DNA of 64,000 nucleotides from Rhodospirillaceae bacterium (GTDB lineage: Bacteria; Pseudomonadota; Alphaproteobacteria; Rhodospirillales; Rhodospirillaceae), in the NCBI GenBank assembly GCA_029245025.1, contig JAQWQC010000031.1, positions 1 to 64,000 of the forward strand, read 5' to 3'. Both the position numbers and the translations under genes were made by a program. This document shows positions 59,118-64,000 of this stretch, piece after piece (the stretch's first letter is position 1; the number at the start of each line of letters is the position of its first letter). The notes below the pieces were generated by a model, which had not been told where the DNA came from, ran no database searches, and worked only from the letters and a program-made list of their open reading frames with translations.

Positions 59118-60854
59118 CTAGTTGGCTTGCCTCCGCAGAAAAGCAGGGATATCCAGCTCTTCCTCATTATGGGAGGTGACAGGGCGATCTGCTGGGTTAA
59201 CCGAAATCGCCAAGTTTGATTGTGGCGCTGGCTTGGCGAGCGGCTTTGCCTCAGGCTTTGGTTGAGGCGCTGCTGCTGGAGCCGCTTCAGGTTTTCCTTT
59301 GGCTAAGCTGCGATAGCGGCTGAACAGGCTCAATTTGCCGGTTTCCGGTTCCCCAGAAACTGCAGACGTCTTTGGCTTGTCCTCTGTCGTCGGTGCCGCT
59401 GGCGCAGAAGCAGGGGGTGCCGCGACCACTGGTGCAGGCTTTTCTTCACCGGCTGGTATTGCCTTTGGCATTACCGGAGCCTTTGGGATGAAGGTATCAG
59501 CTGGCAGGCGAGGGGCAGGTGCTGCGGCAGCCTTAGTTTTTGGGGTGACTGCCGGTGCATTGGCCATCGCCTGCGCAATTTCATCCGTCTGCGCTGCTGG
59601 AGCGCTTGGGACTGAGTTTTCTCGAGTTGATTGGGCTATACGATCTGCGAGATCAGATTCGGGCTGTGTGGTTGCGCTTGCTGGGGCGAGGGTTGCACCG
59701 GGTATTGCTGTTTGAGCCGCGGGTGGCGCAGGAGTGGTTTCTTCAAGACTTGCCCCAAAAATATTCTTGGCCATTGCGGCCGGACGCATACTCGGTTGTT
59801 CGGGTTTGACCTCCATTGGCTTTTCGGAGACGGTTTTTGTTTCGTCACGCACCAACACGGGCTTGGGTATTTGACCAGCCATGGCTTCGATGCCTGTCGC
59901 CACGACCGAGACGCGAAAGCGACCCTCCAGACTTTCGTCGAAGCAAGAGCCAATGATGATATGAGCTTCCGTTTCAACTTCGTCTCGGATGCGATTAGCA
60001 GCCTCATCCACTTCGAACAAAGTTACATCTGATCCGCCTGTAATGTTGATGAGCACACCTTTGGCGCCGCGCATTGATGTGTCTTCGAGTAATGGATTGG
60101 CAATCGCTGCTTCTGCAGCTTCGATGGCGCGTTTTTCGCCTTCGGCTTCTCCAGTGCCCATCATTGCCCGGCCCATTTCCATCATGACGGTTTGGACGTC
60201 GGCAAAGTCCAGGTTGATGAGGCCTGGCATCATCATCAGGTCGGTGACGCTTCGGACCCCTGAGTAAAGTACATCATCCGCCATCTTAAAGGCATCGGCG
60301 AAAGTTGTTTTCTCATTAGCGACCCGAAATAAGTTTTGGTTCGGGATTATAATGAGGGTGTCTACAGATTGGGCTAGCTCTTCGATGCCCGCTTCCGCGA
60401 TGCGCATGCGGTGGACCCCTTCGAACTGGAAGGGCTTGGTCACAACACCAACGGTAAGAATGCCAAGTTCCCTGGCTACTCTTGCAACCACTGGGGCGGC
60501 CCCTGTGCCTGTGCCACCACCCATGCCGGCGGTCACAAATGCCATGTGGGAGCCTTCTAAGTACTGACCAATTTGTTCGATGCAATCTTCTGCTGCGTGT
60601 CGGCCAATATCGGGACGGGCTCCAGCGCCTAGGCCAGACGTTGTGTCTGGACCTAACTGAATGCGCCGGTCTGCGCGTGACAGGGAGAGAGACTGTGCAT
60701 CTGTGTTGGCGACGACAAACTCAACGCCATCTAAAGCACTCTCAATCATATTGTTCACAGCATTACCGCCGCCGCCGCCAACGCCGACCACTGTTATTTT
60801 TGGTCTCAAGAGCGGTTCAGCTCCTGTTTGTGGGACACTAATATTCAAGGTCAT
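59118..60854 (-). CDS. ftsZ: Cell-division GTPase FtsZ
   Basis: 578 residues, longer than the ~380 of E. coli. GTPase domain: [15 protein letters not shown], tubulin signature [10 protein letters not shown], and [11 protein letters not shown]. After the core (about residue 320) is a long Ala/Pro-rich linker of over 200 residues, a known alphaproteobacterial trait. It ends with the conserved tail [10 protein letters not shown] that binds FtsA and other partners. A strong ribosome-binding site (GGAGG) precedes the ATG. Last gene of the ddl-ftsQAZ run; a terminator follows. Confidence 0.96.
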   Translation of the reverse strand: MTLNISVPQTGAEPLLRPKITVVGVGGGGGNAVNNMIESALDGVEFVVANTDAQSLSLSRADRRIQLGPDTTSGLGAGARPDIGRHAAEDCIEQIGQYLEGSHMAFVTAGMGGGTGTGAAPVVARVARELGILTVGVVTKPFQFEGVHRMRIAEAGIEELAQSVDTLIIIPNQNLFRVANEKTTFADAFKMADDVLYSGVRSVTDLMMMPGLINLDFADVQTVMMEMGRAMMGTGEAEGEKRAIEAAEAAIANPLLEDTSMRGAKGVLINITGGSDVTLFEVDEAANRIRDEVETEAHIIIGSCFDESLEGRFRVSVVATGIEAMAGQIPKPVLVRDETKTVSEKPMEVKPEQPSMRPAAMAKNIFGASLEETTPAPPAAQTAIPGATLAPASATTQPESDLADRIAQSTRENSVPSAPAAQTDEIAQAMANAPAVTPKTKAAAAPAPRLPADTFIPKAPVMPKAIPAGEEKPAPVVAAPPASAPAAPTTEDKPKTSAVSGEPETGKLSLFSRYRSLAKGKPEAAPAAAPQPKPEAKPLAKPAPQSNLAISVNPADRPVTSHNEEELDIPAFLRRQAN

Positions 60855-60981
60855 ACCTTCCTCCAGGTTTGTATTCTTAAGTTCGAATGGACGTTCTTAT
60901 TCGGTGTTTCCGATTTTTTTCTAGTTGTCGGCGGTGGGCCCGTCGCTAATTCGTTTCCACCGGTTTTGTGCACTTTACTCA

Positions 60982-62232
60982 TTAGAAATTCTCCTTTAGC
61001 CATTGGCCAATGCGGCCAAGTCCACGGCCTCTGGCCACCGTGTCGATGGCTGCTAAGTCGGGAAGCGTTACGTGTTCGTTAACGGCGTAGCGAAGTAGTC
61101 CCGCCGCCGTGGCGAATGCGGGTCCAGAAACGGACTCCGGCAAACCTTTGATCATTTTGGGGCGGCCGAGCCGGACTTGTTTATCAAGAACAAGTTCAGC
61201 TAGGTCACGCACACCTTCTAGTTGGCTGGCGCCCCCGGTGATGACTACGCGACGACCTGCAACGCGGCTATAGCCGCTTGCATCAAGCAGGCCTCTCACC
61301 AGTTCGAAGGTTTCTTCCAGCCTTGGCTGGATGATTTGGACCAACATCGATTTAGGGACTTCGTTTGCGCTGTTCTTATCGTCTTCACCGACGAGCGGCA
61401 CCTTGAGAAGCTCGCGCGTGTTTGACGGGGCTTGCACCACACTGCCGTAAACCGTCTTAAGGCGTTCAGCTTTGGCGACCGGTGTTGATAGACCTTTGGC
61501 GATATCGCTGGTGACGTGGTTTCCCCCAATGGGAACAGACTCAACGAAATCGATATGTCCTTCTTGGAACACGGCGACAGATGTTGTGCCGCCGCCCATA
61601 TCGACGACTGTGACGCCGAGCTCTTTTTCGTCTTCGACCAAGCACGCGAGACCAGAGGCGTAGGCGGACACTACTTTGTCATCAACATCCAAATGGCAGT
61701 GTTCGATCACAGTGGAGAGATTGCGGCTTTGCCCGAGCCCTGCCGTTACAAGGTGGATGTTCACCCCAAGGCGTTCGCCGTACATGCCGCGTGGGTCGAT
61801 GATTCCGTTTGAGCCGTCGATCGAATATCCGGTTGGAATGCAATGAATGAGGTCTCGGTCATCAGCGTCAAAGTGCCCGCCTGCATGCTCCATGATGCGC
61901 CGCACATCAACGTCGCGAATTTCATGACCAGCCACAGCCAATTCAACTTCCACCTGCGAAGATCGAGGGCTACCACAGGTCACGTTGACGAACACGCTGT
62001 CCACACGCAGGTTGGCCATTTGCTCCGCTGCATCTACAGCAGCGCGTACAGACGCCTCAACAGCGTCCATATTCACAACTTGGCCATTGCGCATGCCGTT
62101 AGCGCGATGATGCCCAACGCCAGCAATTTGCATTTGGCTTCTTTCATCTGTCGTTGCGATAAAGCAGCAGACCTTGGTCGTGCCGACATCAAGGGCCGCG
62201 ATCACACTATTGCGGGCTGTACCTTTAGACAC
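60982..62232 (-). CDS. ftsA: Cell-division actin-like protein FtsA
   Basis: 416 residues from GTG 62232, which has GGAG about ten bases upstream and overlaps the ftsQ stop; a longer frame upstream lies within ftsQ. The phosphate-1 loop is ALDVGTTKVCCFIA, the phosphate-2 loop VVDMGGGTTSVAVF and the adenosine motif VITGGASQLEG. The C-terminal amphipathic membrane helix is RIGQWLKENF. It tethers FtsZ to the membrane. ftsZ follows after a 127-bp gap with no other feature. Confidence 0.95.
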   Translation of the reverse strand: MSKGTARNSVIAALDVGTTKVCCFIATTDERSQMQIAGVGHHRANGMRNGQVVNMDAVEASVRAAVDAAEQMANLRVDSVFVNVTCGSPRSSQVEVELAVAGHEIRDVDVRRIMEHAGGHFDADDRDLIHCIPTGYSIDGSNGIIDPRGMYGERLGVNIHLVTAGLGQSRNLSTVIEHCHLDVDDKVVSAYASGLACLVEDEKELGVTVVDMGGGTTSVAVFQEGHIDFVESVPIGGNHVTSDIAKGLSTPVAKAERLKTVYGSVVQAPSNTRELLKVPLVGEDDKNSANEVPKSMLVQIIQPRLEETFELVRGLLDASGYSRVAGRRVVITGGASQLEGVRDLAELVLDKQVRLGRPKMIKGLPESVSGPAFATAAGLLRYAVNEHVTLPDLAAIDTVARGRGLGRIGQWLKENF

Positions 62233-63073
62233 CTTTGGGTAACTCCTTATCGGGGACGACGTGATTGTCCGTGCGGACCTCACGTTCGGCGGGGCTGAAG
62301 AGACTCTGCTGCGGGATAGGGGCGTAGCCATCTTTAAGTTGAACGACCAAGCGGCCTACTATTCTGAGATCGATTTCAGAAACCGCTCGGCTGAGCAGTT
62401 GATGTTTGTCGTCAAGCGCAGCTAATTCATTTAAGGCGGCAGTGATATTTTCTTCCGGCAGTTTGATAGTTATCCCGCCATCCATGGCATCCAACAAGAT
62501 ATTCCACCGGCGGCCACCCAAACGAACTGCCGCCTTTACGCGACGTCGAATTTCTTTTTGTTCGTCTAGGGCAGTGAATAGCGCATCGGCGTGAATTGGA
62601 GCGTCGGGACCAACCACAACCGGCATATCCGCTGGAGCATTGGAAACTTCGATAATCACCGTGCCGTCGCGATCGATCAGCGTGTATTTGCCCGCATTCT
62701 GCCAAATGGCAAATGCGGTGTATTCGGTCAACATGATGCGGAGGCTGTTGGGGAGGTGCCGAACAATTTCAGCAGACCGCACCCAAGGAAGAGCCGTGAT
62801 GCGTGTTCTGGCCGCCGGAACATTGATATCCAAGATAGGCGCGCCACGCACGGCTCCGAGTGTATCCAAAATGTCTACTGCTGCAGTCTGTTGCCGGCCA
62901 ATGACCAGCACCTCTTCGACACTCAAGCCAACAGCGGATAAAGATTCAGCAGTTTGTTCAGGAACGTTCTGCCAGCCGCTGACATTATCCAGTTGCGGGG
63001 TAACCCAAACAAGGCCGCCAGCGAAGACCAACGCCAGCATGCCATTTCTGATCCAGGGTTTTACGCGTCGCAT
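62225..63073 (-). CDS. ftsQ: Cell-division protein FtsQ
   Basis: 282 residues from ATG 63073, with GGAG eight bases upstream; GTG 63094 is possible but unsupported. One membrane helix near the N-terminus ([19 protein letters not shown]), a POTRA domain ([39 protein letters not shown]) and a beta domain with [19 protein letters not shown]. It scaffolds FtsB/FtsL in the divisome. It overlaps both ddl and ftsA. Confidence 0.92.
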   Translation of the reverse strand: MRRVKPWIRNGMLALVFAGGLVWVTPQLDNVSGWQNVPEQTAESLSAVGLSVEEVLVIGRQQTAAVDILDTLGAVRGAPILDINVPAARTRITALPWVRSAEIVRHLPNSLRIMLTEYTAFAIWQNAGKYTLIDRDGTVIIEVSNAPADMPVVVGPDAPIHADALFTALDEQKEIRRRVKAAVRLGGRRWNILLDAMDGGITIKLPEENITAALNELAALDDKHQLLSRAVSEIDLRIVGRLVVQLKDGYAPIPQQSLFSPAEREVRTDNHVVPDKELPKGV

Positions 63074-63984
63074 CGGGCGTTCTCCACCATCCACAACACC
63101 AAATCGGCAAAACTCATGCCGACATGAGCTGCCTGTTCCGGAACCAATGAGGTTGGGGTCAAGCCGGGTTGCGTATTGATTTCAAGTAAGTACAGATTAT
63201 CACCGTCGAGACGTAGGTCAGATCGTGTGACGCCACGGCAGCCGAGGGTCTGATGTGCAATGAGCGAAATTTCGAGCGCGCTGTCGTAGACTGCTTTGCT
63301 CAAATCAGCCGGGAGAACATGAATAGAGCCGCCCGCTGCATATTTGGCGTCGTAGTCATAGAACTGACGATCAGTGGTGATTTCAGTGACTGCGAGGGCG
63401 CGGTCACCCAAAACAGTGACAGTAATTTCCCGTCCGGGAATGTAGCGTTCGACCATAACCGGGCAATCAACCCCTAGCCCCATGTCGTCGAGCGGGGCTT
63501 TGTTGTCGCCCTCATGAAGGATATGGACACCTACAGCAGAGCCTTCATTGATCGGCTTGATTACGTAGGGCCGCGGCAGTGGATCGGATTTCTCGGCTAC
63601 GGCTCTTGTGACGATAACTTCCTCGGCGACCGGCAGCCCAGCCTCTGAAAAGAGCCGCTTGGCTAATGGCTTATCCATCGCCAACGCAGACGCTGTCCGT
63701 CCTGAGTGGGTGTAAGGCACCGCCATCATGTCCAAAAGGCCCTGAATACAACCGTCTTCACCAAAACGGCCGTGTAGGGCGTTGAAAACAACGTCTGGCT
63801 TGGCGTTAGCAAGGGCGGAAGTCAGCGCTGGAATGTCGCGCGTGACGTCAATGATCACGACGTCATAGCCCGCACTTTCAAGTGCGGCCGCGGCGTCTTT
63901 GCCTGATACTAAGGATACTTCGCGTTCTGAAGAGAACCCGCCTTGTAACACCGCAACTCGTGTAGAGGACTGCGCAGTCGTCAT
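63061..63984 (-). CDS. ddl: D-alanine--D-alanine ligase
   Basis: 307 residues; a GAGGGGG site precedes the ATG. ATP-grasp enzyme: [52 protein letters not shown] and [18 protein letters not shown]. It makes the D-Ala-D-Ala dipeptide for peptidoglycan. First gene visible of the division cluster; genes such as murB would be expected just beyond the window edge. Confidence 0.95.
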   Translation of the reverse strand: MTTAQSSTRVAVLQGGFSSEREVSLVSGKDAAAALESAGYDVVIIDVTRDIPALTSALANAKPDVVFNALHGRFGEDGCIQGLLDMMAVPYTHSGRTASALAMDKPLAKRLFSEAGLPVAEEVIVTRAVAEKSDPLPRPYVIKPINEGSAVGVHILHEGDNKAPLDDMGLGVDCPVMVERYIPGREITVTVLGDRALAVTEITTDRQFYDYDAKYAAGGSIHVLPADLSKAVYDSALEISLIAHQTLGCRGVTRSDLRLDGDNLYLLEINTQPGLTPTSLVPEQAAHVGMSFADLVLWMVENARCDA

Positions 63985-64000
63985 GCAGCCCCCTCTGCGC

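Overview
Apart from its first ~1.36 kb, the window reads as a chromosomal segment of a free-living, probably marine alphaproteobacterium of moderate GC content. The grounds are the ddl-ftsQ-ftsA-ftsZ-lpxC-bamD-recN-ligA block, the pstSCAB-phoU-phoB operon, uvrD-prmA-pepP, gluQ, and several long TonB-dependent receptors with an LEEIVVTAR-type TonB box. Bases 1 to ~1361 differ sharply: AT-rich, with two Bacteroidota-like sulfatase genes. The second is cut in mid-gene and joined directly to GC-rich DNA. That is either a chimeric contig or a very recent recombination joint.

Layout. 1-1466: sulfatase pair and breakpoint. 1463-1792: gene-free stretch with hairpins and a terminator. 1815-9070: phosphate locus, with a porin diverging from pstSCAB-phoU-phoB; arrays of PhoB-like half-sites about 11 bp apart precede both arms. 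9146-15025: a five-gene catabolic-looking operon (solute-binding protein, flavoprotein, MFS carrier, SDR, Gfo/Idh oxidoreductase). 15038-19065: three exported alpha/beta-hydrolase-type enzymes and a small membrane protein. 19090-21750: sulfate activation (cysD, cysNC). 22004-27324: an orphan small ORF, a methyltransferase-like protein, a Tat-exported DUF1838 protein and two tandem TPR/GT9-like paralogues. 27376-30401: ettA and an MmgE/PrpD protein. 30771-35539: two TonB-dependent receptors. 35546-37017: mlaA-mlaC. 37248-44332: metF, a decayed ClC channel gene, uvrD, prmA and an M24 aminopeptidase.

44855-50878 is the most distinctive region. An IclR regulator is followed by a TonB-dependent receptor, two exported VOC-fold paralogues that have lost the usual metal ligands, and a Tat-exported M24 (pita-bread) protein. 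A terminator-like hairpin lies inside the first VOC signal-peptide coding sequence, and the second VOC gene appears to start at AUA. The architecture suggests outer-membrane uptake coupled to periplasmic binding or conversion of an unknown compound. It is my best candidate for an undescribed system; its substrate cannot be read from sequence.

50875-63984: gluQ, a small basic ORF, a LysR regulator, then the minus-strand repair and cell-division block ligA, recN, bamD, lpxC, ftsZ, ftsA, ftsQ, ddl, which runs to the window edge. I saw no rRNA, tRNA, CRISPR array or complete insertion sequence. Start sites were moved from the longest ORF where a ribosome-binding site or family alignment favoured another codon.
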